From Arthrobotrys musiformis (taxonomy: Eukaryota > Ascomycota > Orbiliomycetes > Orbiliales > Orbiliaceae): a stretch of 64,000 nucleotides of DNA. This document shows, one piece after another, positions 1 through 11,275 of this stretch. Under the pieces are notes generated by a model. The model ran no database searches, was not told where the DNA came from, and saw only the letters and a program-made list of their open reading frames with translations. The translations under genes and the position numbers were made by a program. The stretch covers positions 1,178,001 through 1,242,000 of the forward strand of contig JAVHJL010000008.1 in the NCBI GenBank assembly GCA_036971715.1, written 5' to 3'. Within the stretch, counting starts at the first letter, position 1. The number at the start of each line of letters is the position of its first letter.

Positions 1-1141
1 TATACATACATAACTCGGTCCATGCTAGTACGTAGCTCGGGCTCCGTCGACATGCATGCTGTGAGGTAGGACAAGACATCATCTCCGTCTTCCCTCGCCC
101 GTTGATTGAGACTTCTCCGCAAGATCCATCCTCCATTGCAGTTGCAGCTCGTCACACTTTTTATGCGCGCAATGCAAACTGCAAATCGAGAGGAAAACGC
201 CAGATGGCTTCTGGCTCCTGACAGTCAGGTTGCACACATGTTAGAAGTTGGCCGTTATGCAGCTTCCAGAGCTCAGGAATCGAACGAATGGCAGCGATGC
301 CGGTGTCGAAACCTGCGGGGTTCCTAATGTGTACCAATCAGAACTACCGTATGCATTTTAAGCTCACCCTTGTGCATCAAAGAATGCAAGCCCTGGCACA
401 TTCCGGACCCGCTTGTGCGAAGATGCAGTGCAGTGTGCGTATTTCCATGATATCGGGAGCTGTTTGATCTTATCGGGCATGCCTAAAAAAAAAAATTATA
501 TCACTCAAGCTCAAGGACAAGAGCTAGGAAAATTTGGTTCGGTGTGCCAGTTTCCTGATTGAACGTTGAAAACGTCTGAGCGGCTTAGACACCAAGGGAT
601 CCTGACATATTCTTGTGCCTTTGACCACAGGACCTATAAAACCTAGGTTATTACATTGTCGAATTTTATATCGATCAGAGATTGATGTCGTGATCGCTGC
701 TGCATCGTCGACAGAATATCCCTCAGCTCAGGCTTCAACTTCGTTTCATAAATAAGCTTATCTTGGTTGAGCAGGCCGAACCCTGTGGGAGGCTGGCTAG
801 CTCTGATCAATCTTGCACAACTGCAGTCGTTGGCATACCTAACCTCCATGTGGAGAGGATCTGGATAGCTATCCTTTTAGTCTGGGGGTCGCTCCTTTCT
901 GTTGACTGCACAAGCTATGCTGCAATGTTTGTGATATTCCGAGAGCAACATTACACGGGACGGCAGCACCAATGAAACTTGCTAGTTTACCAGTCTTCGA
1001 GTTACGCCTACTGTGGAAGGTTGAAACGGGGTTACGGGACTGGCATTGTCTGGAGGATGCGCTGCCTAGCAACACATCACTACTTAGAGCAACACATTGA
1101 TGCCTTCAGATAACCAAAAACCGAAGTAGTTTTCATCAGCC
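1..1141. other. Intergenic, no gene seen
   Basis: Only short overlapping reading frames occur here on both strands and none resembles a known protein. There is a short A-run near 485-496. I looked for snRNA, 5S rRNA and snoRNA starts and found nothing convincing. The stretch ends directly at the tRNA gene. Confidence 0.6.
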
Positions 1142-1227
1142 GCCCACTTGGCGCAATGGTTAGCGCACCTGACTTCTATCCCAGAGGTTCTATCAGGAGG
1201 CTGCAAGTTCGAGTCTTGCAGTGGGTG
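1142..1227 (+). tRNA. tRNA-Arg (anticodon UCU) with a 13-nt intron
   Basis: The sequence folds into a complete cloverleaf. The acceptor stem pairs GCCCACT (1142-1148) with AGTGGGT (1220-1226), including one G-U pair, and G1227 is the discriminator base. The D stem is GCGC/GCGC (1151-1154 with 1163-1166). The anticodon stem is CCTGA/TCAGG (1168-1172 with 1193-1197). The T stem and loop are GCAAG-TTCGAGT-CTTGC (1203-1219). The anticodon loop reads C-T-[TCT]-A and is then interrupted by 13 nt (1179-1191), the usual tRNA intron position between bases 37 and 38. The mature length is 73 nt. The TCT anticodon decodes AGA. A run of T downstream fits Pol III termination. The fold is read directly from the sequence; the exact intron edges are inferred. 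Confidence 0.93.
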
Positions 1228-1896
1228 AATTCGCCTATTTCTTTTGCAATTTTTTGGTTCGTCGGCGCCTGCCCTGTTCGGCAGTTGCTCATCCTTTTTG
1301 TTGACCTCGCAAGCGTGCACGTCTGTCTATCTCTGCGCTAATATGGCGTGCAGAGGACATATCTGCTCATTCTACTACTCTTTTATCGTATTATTAACCC
1401 ACCTTTTAAATTTTTCTTTTGGGTACAGTCGATATGATATATAAGTACCTTCAACGATTCAGGAGGGAGTATATTTCAAAATGGTATCTATTAGTTACAC
1501 ATTGAAGTGTTTCTATCGTATGTCGATGTTGGGAAGCGCTCTGATATATACTGAATTCGAATCAATTCTAGTCTTAGAATCGATTGATTGCTTCTCTATC
1601 TACACAGGTGCCTATCGACATACCTAAATAAGCCCTAGATTTATATGTTAGTTAGGCAGTCGATGTCTGGCGTTCGTAGGACGAGTCGTTTTTGATATAC
1701 AGAATTCAAGGTGTCCGGAGAATCGGAGTTTGCGTTGCGTGTGTGGTTCGAGCTCCGGCGCCACAGCTTCCTGGAAAGCCAAACCTCCAATGTAAAGCTC
1801 ACCCCAGCAATTTCCCAAAGCAATCGCCAAACCCTGAAATCAATTCGACCTCGATGGGTCGCGCAAGCAGCTCTCTGCACACCTCGCGTTTGATCG
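1228..1896. other. Gap between the tRNA and the DFGDF-motif gene
   Basis: No gene is seen. The stretch holds the tRNA terminator and then AT-rich sequence leading to the next start codon, so it presumably contains that gene's promoter and leader. Confidence 0.6.
1242..1255 (+). terminator. Pol III termination T-runs after the tRNA
   Basis: TTTT at 1242-1245 and TTTTTT at 1250-1255 lie 15-28 nt after the tRNA 3' end. This is the usual spacing and composition of an RNA polymerase III terminator. Confidence 0.6.
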
Positions 1897-4800
1897 ATGG
1901 ACGATTGGGCAACAAGCTCTCCTTGGGCTGAAACCACGAACGATGACGACGACTTTGCCGATTTTCAATCGTCGTTACCCGCGACCACTGACGGCAAGAA
2001 AGGGGTGACGACGACTAATGGAGGCGGAGCCGGCTTGGAGGGTGGGGTTGTCAATGGGTTCACCCCTTTTAAAGTGAATAAGGACTCTTTCGCCAACGGT
2101 TGGGGGTTTGACGACCATGATGCCTCACATGCGCACCATGCGGATATACGCGGCGGCGACAGGTGGAAAGTGGAGGATACGGGTTCTGGGGTGAACGGCA
2201 ACGGGACGACAGCGATCCATCCGACGGATCATGATGAAGACAAACTGAAGCCTAGTAGTGCCAATTGGACGTACAAGAACGAATGGGCAAAATCGGAGGA
2301 GAGTTTAGCTCCTTCGGATACATCAAATGTTTGGAACAAGCCGGATGACTGGGGGAAATCTGAGACGAAGCCGCCGGAAGCAGAGGAGCACAGGAGTCAG
2401 GGAGGAAATGATGCGGAAGTCATTAATATTGAGGTCCAGCCCGTTCTAGATGCCCCTTCGACAGTTGTACATGCTACGGAACCGATGGAAGAACCAACAG
2501 AGAAGTCAATGGAAGAGACAATTGCAACGGAAGTATCCGTGGAGGTACAAACTGACGGGCCCACGCGCGAAGATCGAATCGAACCGGATACACAAGGAAC
2601 GGAAGAACCACCACCCCCTGTGTCTGTGGAACCAGAGAAACTGAGTCTCACGGTACCTGAAACTGTGCCGTCTCGATCAACATCTCCGATATCGATGGGG
2701 TCGGACTTTGGCGATTTCGAGGCCGAAGATACAACAGCGTCTGTTGAAGTGGAAGTCCCAGCGCCCAACGTGCCAGTGCTTCCGCCGTTCGATATAAGGG
2801 AGATCGACATTGATAACTTCGCTATTGGAAATCTAGGTGCACTAGATGCACTTTACAAAACTAGCACCCTCAAACTTCCCTCTTCTGATATTTCGGATAT
2901 CATCTCAACGACATCACAGTAAGTGAATTCTCACCCTTGTTTTGTATCCGGAATACGGCTAATTTTGTGATTCATAGGCGGAAGGCATGGTATAAACTCA
3001 TCAGAAAGGAGTCAGCTCGTAATAGCATTCAAGGCGAAGATGTACTAAGGGTTAGATGGACTGGATCTGAAACCCAGAAAAAAGTCCACGATATTGTCAA
3101 GCGATGGATATCCGAGGATCGCATAGGCGGGAGAACAATGCTGGGAAGAAACGCAAGCGGCGCCGGAATGTTCGATTGGAATTCTACTTCGCCGCGCTCT
3201 AGCGTGACGAGCCCTATAAAATCAGGTTTCCAGCCTCCTAAATCTCGTTTTGAGCCGGCAAAGCGAATGTCCATGGGTGTCGCTTCACCCACTTCGCCTC
3301 AGTCACCAAGTTTTGGTTGGAGCTCCGGGCAGAGTCCTCGGAATCCGAGTTTCGGCTGGTCAAGTGGAAGCCCTTCAACGACTTCCAAGGCGTCAACGAC
3401 TTCTCCGAAGCTAGCTGGGCCTCCGGGAGTAAGTAGCCCAGTCAGCAATTCAGCGTTCCCACCAATATCGGCTCCAAGGCAGCAAGCCATAGCTTCGAGG
3501 CATACCGCGAGTAGCTCTGTGGATATACCGCGCCCCAAACCGACTCCCTCGACAAGCCGGCCGACATCTATGTTTATTGAATCCGGTTCAAATAACTTAT
3601 TCGGAGAATTGTCGATAGCTGAAATGAGGGCACCGCCAGCTCGTGCTTCTGCGTCATCGAAGACTCATTCGGTCCCGGCGAGTATGGATTTGTCGGGCTT
3701 TGATAATCCGCCGCCGAAGCCAGCAGAAGCTTTGGCTGATACCTCCTTCGATGACGATTTTGGTGATTTCGAAGGCCCGGAATTGCAAGCTGCACCCCCT
3801 CCCCCACGAGTCGCCCCCCAATCAGTTCCCACGGCGCCTGCGCCCCCATCGTATGCTTCGACTGCGCCACAAATACCACAAAAAAAGCCACCAACATTGG
3901 CAGACATGGAATCAATGATCCCCTCCAATCCAACATCACAGCCATATGCTTCAGCATCAATGCAACCTGTTGAAGTTATTTCCAAACCACCGGCCCGAAG
4001 TTCTCTTGATATTGCAACAAAGTCAGGTGGATTCGATTCTATAATGGCTCAAAGCTCTAGGACAGCGGCTCCTGCTCCTCCTGCTACTGTTGTAGCAGAT
4101 ACTGACCCTTGGGGTTCATTTGATATGTTTGATGCTCCAAAACAGCAAACAGCGCCCCAGCCAGCCCCCCCTCGGACGCCAAAAACCCCTATGAGTCGCC
4201 CTTCTCTCCCTCCTTTGTCAAGCAAGCCCAATGGGAAGGCTCAAGTAAAAGCGCCTGTGCTGCCAATTCTATCGCCCCCTATAATCACACGTACGAATAA
4301 TGAATCAGCTATCGTAGACGATGATTTTGACGATTGGGGAGAGATGGTGTCAACTCCATCCACCGACCAGAAGCCGGTCGAATGGCCCGCGGCCCAAACG
4401 CCTCAACTTTCTGTTTCGAGCGGACAGGCGCCGACGGTCCGCCGTCGGTCTTGGACGCTAGATATGTTTGGAGCTCCATCTGAGGAAAATATTACAAGTG
4501 CTAATCCTCAGGATATTCTGCCAACTCCAAAGCCCCAACCTGCGAAGCGGGTCCCTTCTCCGATATCCATCCAGAAGATTAATAATATGCCAACAATACC
4601 TGGAACTCCTTCTCCAGGTGCTGCCTCCCTTTTCTCGCCGAATACTCTAGTTCCGAGTCGGGTTTCGACTCCAACTATAGCCACACACCCGCCTCCTGTT
4701 AAGGACTCACCCGAGGTGCCGCATCAAAATCCACCGATTGCACGGAACGGTTCGATCTCCTCGATAAGTTCTATGAATTCGTTGAGCGTAAAGAAGGATG

Positions 4801-5195
4801 AGACTGTGAACAAACGGTATTCCACACCGATATTCCCAACCCAGCAGTTTATCCAGCCTGCACCCCCGAAGCCATCAGTATCACCGCAGCCAAGCATATC
4901 GTCCCCTCTAGCGTCGGAATGGGGCGACATGGACTTTGGGGCATTTGAGGATGCTACGCCCAAAGTAGTCGAGACGAAGCCGGCCCCTGCGAAGGCGCTT
5001 GGTGTCAAGGGTATAGGTCACAGGCCTACGGCGTCTATGGGGAGTATCGGGGCCCAGCTTCCGCCGACTGGGCAATCGAAACATGTGTCACGGGCCAGCG
5101 TCACGATGTCGCCCATCGTTGGGAAGAAGGATGAAGATTCGGTGTTCAACGAAATTATCGATTTACTGCCAGATATGAGTTATATGCTGAAGTGA
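1897..5195 (+). CDS. Large disordered protein with repeated acidic-Phe (DFGDF-type) motifs
   Basis: Two exons (1897-2918, 2978-5195) are joined by a 59-nt GTAAGT...TAG intron and encode 1079 residues. The intron is needed to join the frames. Most of the protein is low-complexity Pro/Ser/Ala/Thr sequence. Acidic motifs with Phe or Trp recur: DDDFADF (about residue 17), SDFGDFE (268), DDDFGDFEG (600), DDFDDWGEM (788) and WGDMDFGAFED (989). One ordered-looking block, about residues 342-400, is rich in Trp, Lys and Arg (RKAWYKLIRKES, then VRWTGSETQKKVHDIVKRW). D/E-F-G-x-F peptides are known in clathrin-adaptor accessory proteins such as aftiphilin, where they bind adaptor ear domains. A role in AP-1/clathrin traffic is therefore a reasonable guess, not a recognised homology. 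The gene converges on OXA1. Confidence 0.85.
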
Positions 5196-5527
5196 TGATC
5201 GAGTTTCATTGTTTATTTCTTGAGTGTATTAAATATTATTACCTGCTTGCTTGGTGGCTACAACCACATCCTGGAGTCTGTACCCCACGTACCCTGTGGC
5301 CATTGCGGTTTCGTTCTGAAGTTGAAATATTTTAGCGCAGCGTGGGTGTTCCCGGTTTACTTACTTTTTGATAACACCAATTATTAGAATCATACACACC
5401 TTATATATTTTAGTATGTATAATACTATTCAGATAAGTGCCTGATTTAGACATATACATGTAAATCTACAATTTTAGATGTTATATATGTACAAAAGAGC
5501 AGCTAAAAAGCGCTTCTTAAAACTACA
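5196..5527. other. Convergent 3' gap, AT-rich
   Basis: This holds the 3' flanks of two convergent genes. The AT-rich part (5375-5480) with many TATATA-like words probably carries polyadenylation signals of both. No gene is seen. Confidence 0.5.
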
Positions 5528-7039
5528 CTACCTCCTACCCATAGCCTTCCTATACTCGTCTTCCTCCTTCGCTCGCCTCTCATACTCCCTGTGCTTCTTC
5601 TCCTCCGAGCTGGTCTTCATCTGCTCCTTGACTCCATCGACGAACCCGCCTTTTGTCCCCATCGCTGTGGCCATAATCCCGCCTCTGGAATCTCTCATCC
5701 GTCTATCCTTCTCGGTTTGAACGATGGTTTCATCCGCTTTGATTCTGGCTAGGGCTTCGGCGGAGAGGTTTTTCCCGTCGAGTGGCTTCGCGATTTCCGC
5801 ACGCTTTAGGGGGTAGATCCCCAGCCAGGCTCTGATTGATTCGGATCGGATTATGAGGGCTTGGATGAAGGCGAGGAGGGAGGCGGTGAGGAAGTATAGT
5901 GTCAAAAGCTGGTTTTAATGAAATAAAATTAGTTGACTGGGTTTGATGGCTAGGAGAATGGAGGTCTTACGGAAGGCATAGTGCAGGTGATGCCGAAACT
6001 GAATACTGGGAGACCGATTCTGATATACTTCATCATATTCCCAACCTGGGCGCTGGGCGCATCCATTGCGCCGACTTTCATACCCAAGAAGAGGAAACCG
6101 CTGGATAACGCCGGTAATATGAAGAATGGATCGGCGCTGGTTAGATCCTGGAACCAAAGGATGCCGGTATGCTCCAATCCCGGGACGGGCAGGTAGGCCA
6201 TCTGTCTGAGGATCATGAAAGATCCGAATTGGAATGGGATCTGGAGAAGGTTGGAGAGGGATTTAAACGGGGATACGCCGGCACGTTTGTAGAGGGTTGT
6301 GATTTCGGATCTTATCTGCTGCTGTGTCTGGAGGTCTGAGTTTTTGATTGCGGCCTTTTGACGTTCCATGTAGGGCAGCATGAGGGGTTGGAGTTCCTTC
6401 ATTCGGGCGGTGTTGTCGGAGACTGAGATGAAGATGGGGAGGAAGATGAGACGTAGGCCGACGGTGGCTAGGACTGCGGCAGCCCACCAGGGTGCACCGC
6501 CGAAGACGTGGAGGGCTTCGAGGGTGTTTTGCATGACCGATGTTGGACCCCAGCCGTTATCCAGGCCGAGGGCTTGGAGATAGCCCATTGTGTCGGGGGC
6601 ATGATCGGTAACTCCATGAGCAGTCGGGACGGATGGGAGGAAACGGTCGACGAAGGATGTGGTGTGGGTTTCGGCTTCTTGGGTGAAGTTCGAGAGGTCA
6701 ATGTTGGGTGGTGGGGTGGTTGTAGAAGGAGTGGCGGCATCGGTGGATGCAAAACGAATGGAGGGGATTGAAGATGCCTTGAGGGCAATCGAAGACCGTG
6801 AGGCTAGAGAGGTCGGCCTTGATGGCGTCCATCGTGCTGTGGGGTATCTTGCGGACGATAGTTGTGAGAACTGGGCGAATGGATGTTAGCAAGTGGGATG
6901 TTTTATGAGGCTCTTAAGTTGCACAATCGGATAGAGTGAAAAGTACCTGCCTGGGACTCGATAGCAGCCCGGAGTCCGCTTTTATTGAGGCCCGTGGAAG
7001 CCGCGTCGATAGCGGCCGGCGAACAATCCTGGACAGCAT
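5528..7039 (-). CDS. OXA1: Oxa1 mitochondrial inner-membrane insertase
   Basis: Three exons on the minus strand (7039-6947, 6870-5971, 5908-5528) encode 457 residues. The first exon starts MLSRIVRRPLSTRLPR, an Arg/Ser-rich mitochondrial targeting peptide, and exon 2 continues it before a Ser/Thr-rich stretch. The YidC/Oxa1 domain begins near residue 126. The first membrane segment, about 155-178, is followed by the matrix loop with MKELQPLMLPYMERQKAAI, typical of the family. Further segments contain ILRQMAYLPVPGL, FFILPALSSGFLFLG and the final LYFLTASLLAFIQAL. The charged C-terminal tail (KKHREYERRAKEEDEYRK) is the expected matrix ribosome-binding tail. Oxa1 inserts mitochondrially made and some imported proteins into the inner membrane. 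Both introns have GTA donors and CAG acceptors. The length is close to the family norm. Confidence 0.95.
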
Positions 7040-7492
7040 GATTGTTGGTGGATGTTGGGGGGGAGTGGGAGAAGAAGTGGCGGTGGAGCGGTTTGCGGTC
7101 AAAAATTTGCTTCGGCTCGCTTGGAGGTTTGAGGTTTTAGCTTGCATGCATGCACGCTTGATCTCGCGACAACCGACAATACTAGCTACTAGCCTCGGGG
7201 GGGGACCCCAGACATTGATGATGGCAGGGGTAGAATCAAAATAAATAGATTAAGAGGCCTTCATGCAGAAGGACGTCAATTTTGGCGGCTTGAAGGCGAT
7301 AGAAATAGAAATGAAAGCGACGTACATATAAATATCAAAGAGAATAAGAAGCAGCAGACCAATCTATCCCAGGAATCCCTGCCGAATGAACGCCATCGCA
7401 ATGCATAATTGAAAAAGATATGGCAGAGATATCACCCATTGATCGTGCGTAACCGTGGCACCTTCGGAAGAGGAATGACCAGCTGAGGTCGG
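7040..7492. other. Promoter of OXA1 / 3' flank of TAF11
   Basis: This separates two tandem minus-strand genes. No further gene is seen; it should hold the OXA1 promoter and the TAF11 3' end. Confidence 0.5.
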
Positions 7493-8435
7493 TCATTTGA
7501 ACAGTTTCCCACCCATCCCGCCGACGACATTCCTCCTGGTTCCGTTCTCCATCGCTGCAACATGGTCCCCTGCTGTCTTTCCGTTCTCCAATCTCCACCG
7601 CCTCGCTGCTTCTCTGATATGCTCCGGGAGGAGAGGAGCACCGGGTTTGTCGTCTCCCCAGGCCTTCTGGATTTCCTTGGCCCGTTCGACCATCTCACCA
7701 GCAAATATCTTCGAGAAGCCTCCGATAGCAGACGCGACATTAGCACTAATAGATTGTCCGAGAACAAGGTTGGCCACTTTCTTGACGGCCGACTTTTGTA
7801 GAGTTCCACGACGGTATGCTTCGTAACGGGCCATCTGGTCTTCGTCGAAATGGTCCATTAAGATACTATTCCACGGTTAGCAGGGCTGCAATTTGATATA
7901 TCCGTGAGCAAAGAAGCCGGCGGTATAGTATGTACTTTAAACGTCTTTGTTCTTCTTCCTTTTGCTGTTCCAGCTCTTCCATATCTCCGACCCTCATGAT
8001 GGTCAAGAGGTCGTCGCCGATGTCTTCATCGCTGCCATCACCATCATCTTCCCCTGCCTTCCCGGCAGCACCGGCAGCAGAATCATCTTTCCCATTCCCG
8101 GGCGGTGGCACCAAAACTCGATCGACGCTATTACCTCTAGTAAAGCTCGTCGTCGCATTGGAGGTTACGCTGGCGCTTCTTCGACGTCTCGAAGCCGCAT
8201 CGGCATTCTCGGGAGGGAAGGAGGTTTGTCGCAATGGGTGGGATTTCGAGGCTGCAGCCGCAATGGACGATTTCCGTGAGAGGGAGGGCGTCCCGGAGAC
8301 CTTTGATTTCTTAGACGAAGGACCGCCCGGCGTTGACGCGCCTGGAGTGGAAGGGTTTGAGGAAATGCGACGCTTGTTCTGCGAAGGCATTGCAAGCGAA
8401 CCGCTCGCTGGCGGTGATCCTGCCGGCGTCGACAT
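7493..8435 (-). CDS. TAF11: TFIID subunit TAF11 (histone-fold)
   Basis: Two exons (8435-7936 and 7865-7493) encode 290 residues. The splice fuses the acidic segment ending EEEQRRL to NILMDHFDEDQMARYEAYRR, which is the conserved start of the TAF11 (hTAFII28-like) histone fold. The fold continues with a KSAVKKVANLVLGQSI helix and GEMVERAKEIQKAW and ends with LLPEHIREAARRWR. The first ~165 residues are Ser/Pro/Ala-rich and disordered, followed by an acidic patch (DDGDGSDEDIGDD). TAF11 pairs with TAF13 in TFIID and contacts TBP. The codon at 8435 is the first in-frame ATG after an upstream stop. The gene is divergent from the 606-aa protein gene. Confidence 0.93.
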
Positions 8436-8918
8436 TGCTCCGGCAAGCTTGGGTATCGTAGATATCTCGGTGGCGATGTCGAAAGTATGTCGCGTCCCAG
8501 CTGCAGCTGCACTGGCTGTTGATTGAGTCTAGATCTTTGGACCGGGCTTTGGACCAGGGCCGGGCTCGGATTCAGGCTAGTACAGTTGGGCTGGGCTGGC
8601 GTGAGAGTGAGTCCGGTGCATGTGGCGGCCGAGTTTTGGTTTTAGGCAGTTCGAGTGACATCAAGCCGACAGCCAATGCTGCCTGCTATGCCGCCTGCTT
8701 TGCCCCCAACAAACCACAACTCCGTTTTCACCTCTTCTTGTTCCCCATCTCCAATCTCCAACCACCAATCCGATCCAAACAAAAACCTCAAACGAGAACC
8801 ACGAGAACCCCGGAAATTTGGAACGGACGACGGCAAGAAGGATATCTTTTGACTCAGAGCTGGAACCTCGCATGTGCCAATAGTTACCCTTTTTTTCGGT
8901 ATCACGTTTTACTTCGTC
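8436..8918. promoter_or_regulatory. Divergent promoter region, TAF11 and the 606-aa gene
   Basis: This 483-bp spacer lies between two divergent start codons. An open frame crosses it, but it starts without an ATG and overlaps the downstream gene, so I treat the stretch as a shared promoter and leaders. Confidence 0.5.
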
Positions 8919-10739
8919 ATGTCCGACGACAAGCCTACGAAAACCCCGGAAAGTACCAGCAGCCCCTCTACCTCTACCTCCCAACCCCGCCAACAGGAAG
9001 ACTTCATCGCCTCCGTCCGCCGTTTTGCAGACGAGCACATCTCTGCCGCTTTACACTCCGTCTTTGGCATCCCGAGCATACTCCAAACACCTCCAAGTTC
9101 GAATTGGATCAGGGAAGAAGTGGAACGAAACCGGTTCGAGAATATGAACCGTCGGGAAGGTGGTAATGGAGGGGAAGAGCCAAGGTCAAGCAACAGTCGC
9201 GATGGCGAAAATGGAAAAAATGACGGAGGAACCAGCGGGTCTGGCGCATCTGGGTTCGGAGGTAGTTCCGGTAGTTCCGGACAGGGTCCCTCAACGCCTT
9301 CATCGTCCGACACATCTTCGAACAAAGACCGTGATGATGAGATCATTGTCACAATCACACTCCCAAATATCCCAATGCCACCAGAGGTATTGCTCCCAGA
9401 ACCCTTATTTAACATAGGGTTACGGGCTATAGACTCATTGGATCGTAACCTTAGTGGCCATATCGCACAGCTTGAAAAGCTCATCAACGAGGAAATGGAG
9501 CGCCAAAAGGAGATTTCGATAGCCAAACAACGGAAAGACTATGGCATTTTCCAAAACGACTTTGAAAGATTACTTGATATGGAAGCGAGGGTAAAGGAAG
9601 CTAGGGCTTCAAGGCAGAGGGATGGGGCAACTGCGGAAACAGTTCTGATCAGGGGAGCCCATATCCATGGGGGGCATCCAAAATTTCCGACCTCACGGCA
9701 GACCGGTCAACAACAACAGCAATCGATATTGAAAGAATTATTTGGCGAAGATATGTACGGCGCACAACGAAAATATCCACTATTTACAAGTTTCTTTGAT
9801 GAATTCCTTCCCGACGGGCGCTATAACGAACGGGAAGAGCCATCTCCCGAAATCGTCGGTGGCTGGAAGGCATCCACTCAATCAACCATAACCCCGATTT
9901 TCTCACAAGAGAACCCGTTCGGGCAAATTTTCAAGATGACGATGGCCCCTTGGATCCAGAAAATATATGAAAGCTCAGATCCAAGTCGGTTCGATGTCAA
10001 AGACAGAGTCATGAAGCGGGTGAAAAACGACATTTGGAACGACAAGCGGGAGGATAACCCCTCCTTTGAGGAATTTCAAAAGCTTATGCACGAAGAGAGG
10101 ACCAAAGCGGCTAAGGAGCGTATGCAACTATTGGTGGAGAAACGACAGGAGCTAGAGAAGATGATGAAGGAGAACCGAGAGAAGGATGGGAAGGGAAACA
10201 AGCAATCGGAAGGCGCCACCTCTCCCGACTCCAACGCGATAGAGAGGGCGAAAGAGGGACGGGAGCCAAAGACAGAACTAGAGCTGCACGATTTCTTTGC
10301 AGAATTGGCGGAGAAAAATGACACAAAGACGGATGGGAAGAGGCTAGTTTCAGAGTCAATATCGATAACTTCGACAACCGACGCAAATGGGATAAAGAGA
10401 ACCACAAGAGTTAGTGAGAGGAGGTATTCGGATGGGACGGTTGAGAAAGTGGAGCACCTGGAGGACAGCGTCACGAATTTTAGGCCTTTCTTGGGGCCAT
10501 TGCGCAGCTTCAACTCTTCAAAGGACAAAAGTGGAGATCCATTGAACCACCCCGTCCTTCGCGCAATCGAAGAGCACAAGAAGCAGAATGAGGCCCGACC
10601 AACCGAGGCCAAAACGCCTCCTACTCCTACTCCTACTCCTACTACGACTGCCCCAGAGGCCAAAGACGACGATGGTCGTAAGGACGGGGGTTTCGGAAGC
10701 TGGCTTTGGGCACCTGGTAACGGTAAGAAAAAGGACTGA
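8919..10739 (+). CDS. Conserved-looking fungal protein of unknown function
   Basis: A single intronless frame of 606 residues starts at the ATG of MSDDKPTKTPES; the frame is open upstream only through a GTG. I do not recognise it. The N-terminus is Ser/Thr-rich, followed by a Gly/Ser linker near residues 105-125. A predicted structured region follows with DEIIVTITLPNIPMPPEVLL, then FGEDMYGAQRKYPLFTSFF and PWIQKIYESSDPSRFDVKDR. About residues 390-430 form a long charged helix, likely a coiled coil (EERTKAAKERMQLLVEKRQ). Near the C-terminus a module reads TTRVSERRYSDGTVEKVEHL, then a Pro/Thr repeat and the terminal GFGSWLWAPGNGKKKD. The aromatic, structured blocks argue for a real gene. No function is assigned. 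Confidence 0.85.
   Translation: MSDDKPTKTPESTSSPSTSTSQPRQQEDFIASVRRFADEHISAALHSVFGIPSILQTPPSSNWIREEVERNRFENMNRREGGNGGEEPRSSNSRDGENGKNDGGTSGSGASGFGGSSGSSGQGPSTPSSSDTSSNKDRDDEIIVTITLPNIPMPPEVLLPEPLFNIGLRAIDSLDRNLSGHIAQLEKLINEEMERQKEISIAKQRKDYGIFQNDFERLLDMEARVKEARASRQRDGATAETVLIRGAHIHGGHPKFPTSRQTGQQQQQSILKELFGEDMYGAQRKYPLFTSFFDEFLPDGRYNEREEPSPEIVGGWKASTQSTITPIFSQENPFGQIFKMTMAPWIQKIYESSDPSRFDVKDRVMKRVKNDIWNDKREDNPSFEEFQKLMHEERTKAAKERMQLLVEKRQELEKMMKENREKDGKGNKQSEGATSPDSNAIERAKEGREPKTELELHDFFAELAEKNDTKTDGKRLVSESISITSTTDANGIKRTTRVSERRYSDGTVEKVEHLEDSVTNFRPFLGPLRSFNSSKDKSGDPLNHPVLRAIEEHKKQNEARPTEAKTPPTPTPTPTTTAPEAKDDDGRKDGGFGSWLWAPGNGKKKD
10619..10647 (+). repeat. CTACTC microsatellite inside the 606-aa gene
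   Basis: About four copies of the hexamer CTACTC/TACTCC encode a Thr-Pro repeat (PTPTPTP) near the C-terminus. It is in frame and could vary in length between strains. Confidence 0.7.
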
Positions 10740-11275
10740 AGCAACGGCCTAAATTCGGCGGTCATCCGTTCCGATTTGTTTTGTCGATGTTGACCTCGGT
10801 CCTTTTGCGCGTGTTCTATTACTATTCTTTTTTTTTTCTTCGTCGATGTACAACTTTCGCTCTTTCTACTTCGTCTTTAATAAGTATTTCTGGGTGTTCA
10901 AGGGAAAAAGAAATTGGGTTTCTATGATTTTATGGGCTTTTTTGGGTTTTATACTCTTCTATCCGGTCATTCCTTATCAATATTGCCTGCGGTCGACGGA
11001 TATTATGCGGTTGTTTTTCTTTTTGAGGGAGAGAAATGGGAGAAGGGAAATGTATAAGATGGACAAAGCTTTTCGAGAGATAGTCTTTTTATGTATGTAC
11101 ATATTTCAAGTCGTCCAATGTCACACTCTTAGCTGGGCTTTGGAAGATTAAATACAAATATCGCTTCTCGCTTTGATACTAAGAATGTATATTACCTCTG
11201 GTTGTCATATTTGACCCGGGTAGTTTTTCCCTGTCTAATATCCACAGTGTCTCTTCCTTCCGGCGGCTCCTGCTA
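10740..11275. other. Convergent 3' gap
   Basis: This lies between the 606-aa gene and MIM1, which converge. It is T-rich on the plus strand. No gene is seen. Confidence 0.5.

Noticed and set aside
1..1141. Search for snRNA, snoRNA or 5S rRNA left of the tRNA
   Set aside because: Isolated C/D-box-like words only; no terminal stem or conserved core.
8519..9166. 215-codon plus frame overlapping the start of the 606-aa gene
   Set aside because: Overlaps the better-supported frame and the promoter region, with no recognisable features.
10076..10765. 229-codon antisense frame over the 606-aa gene
   Set aside because: Ser/Phe-rich shadow of Glu/Lys codons on the sense strand.
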